From Oscillospiraceae bacterium (GTDB lineage Bacteria > Bacillota > Clostridia > Oscillospirales > Acutalibacteraceae): a DNA stretch of 13,977 nt. Location: positions 1-13,977 of the forward strand of contig JAFLUO010000047.1 in assembly GCA_022508705.1 (NCBI GenBank). The letters run 5' to 3'. The notes under the pieces were generated by a model. The model saw only the letters and a program-made list of their open reading frames with translations, did no database searches and was not told the origin of the DNA. The translations under genes and the position numbers were made by a program. Shown here in pieces: positions 13,816 to 13,977 of the stretch (positions are counted from its first letter, which is position 1; each line of letters starts with the position of its first letter).

Positions 13816-13977
13816 TTAAATATTTAACGCCTTTTCATAGGAAGCAATAACTGCTTCAATAAGTGATGAACGAAGTCCGCCTTCCTCTAATTTGCGAAGA
13901 CCTTGAATAGTTGTTCCGCCCGGACTGCAAACGGAATCCTTAAGCGTTGCAGGGCTTTTCTTTGTTTCGAGCATCAG
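13816..13977 (-). CDS. proC: Pyrroline-5-carboxylate reductase, C-terminal 53 residues
   Basis: A minus-strand frame enters at the right edge and ends with TAA at 13816-13818. Its sequence includes DSVCSPGGTTIQGLRKLEE and ends SLIEAVIASYEKALNI, the highly conserved C-terminal signature of ProC (SPGGTT-I-x-GL-x-x-LE). ProC reduces pyrroline-5-carboxylate to proline with NAD(P)H as the last step of proline biosynthesis; this helical C-terminal domain forms the dimer/decamer interface and substrate site. The N-terminal Rossmann domain lies outside the window. Confidence 0.93.
   Translation of the reverse strand: MMLETKKSPATLKDSVCSPGGTTIQGLRKLEEGGLRSSLIEAVIASYEKALNI

Overview
The window looks like chromosomal DNA of an anaerobic, moderately AT-rich Firmicute, most likely a Clostridia/Oscillospirales-type gut or rumen bacterium. 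The basis is a class III (oxygen-sensitive) ribonucleotide reductase, a CooC-like ATPase, a 2-hydroxyacyl-CoA dehydratase-type protein, AT-rich promoters, good Shine-Dalgarno sequences and short T-tailed hairpin terminators. No species can be named from the sequence. There is no rRNA, tRNA, CRISPR array, phage gene or transposase, and no gene-free gap longer than about 210 bp.

Layout. (1) 1-1740, minus strand: a strong promoter drives a CooC-like P-loop ATPase and then a 2-hydroxyacyl-CoA dehydratase/HgdB-type iron-sulfur protein that runs off the left edge. (2) 1761-6020, minus strand: an anaerobic dNTP synthesis module. It holds nrdG (radical SAM activase), nrdD (class III reductase carrying an extra C-terminal thioredoxin-like domain) and trxB (a thioredoxin reductase lacking the NADPH-binding arginines), closed by a T-tailed terminator. 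Promoters precede nrdG and nrdD, and both overlap palindromes matching the NrdR box. (3) 6058-7639, plus strand: a divergent GPH-family (MelB-like) sugar/cation symporter. (4) 7757-9548, plus strand: an OmpR-type response regulator and a sensor histidine kinase overlapping by ATGA, then a strong terminator. (5) 9621-12556, plus strand: an acyl-CoA synthetase overlapping a PlsC-like acyltransferase that has a zinc ribbon and a distinctive C-terminus. (6) 12607-12634: a perfect 12-bp hairpin between convergent genes. (7) 12654-13977, minus strand: a DUF2804 protein downstream of the 3' end of proC.

How the genes work together. The nrdG-nrdD-trxB block reads as a nearly self-contained electron path to the ribonucleotide reductase: an unknown donor, then TrxB, then the redoxin domain fused to NrdD (possibly with a CCC cysteine tail), then the NrdD active site. 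This contrasts with formate-dependent class III enzymes. The acyl-CoA synthetase/acyltransferase pair resembles a split version of the fatty-acid recycling activity that E. coli Aas carries in one protein. The CooC-like ATPase plus HgdB-like pair suggests ATP-dependent metal-site assembly or activation of a Fe-S reductase of unknown substrate. The best candidates for under-described biology are the NrdD-redoxin/atypical TrxB system and the CooC-like/HgdB-like pair.
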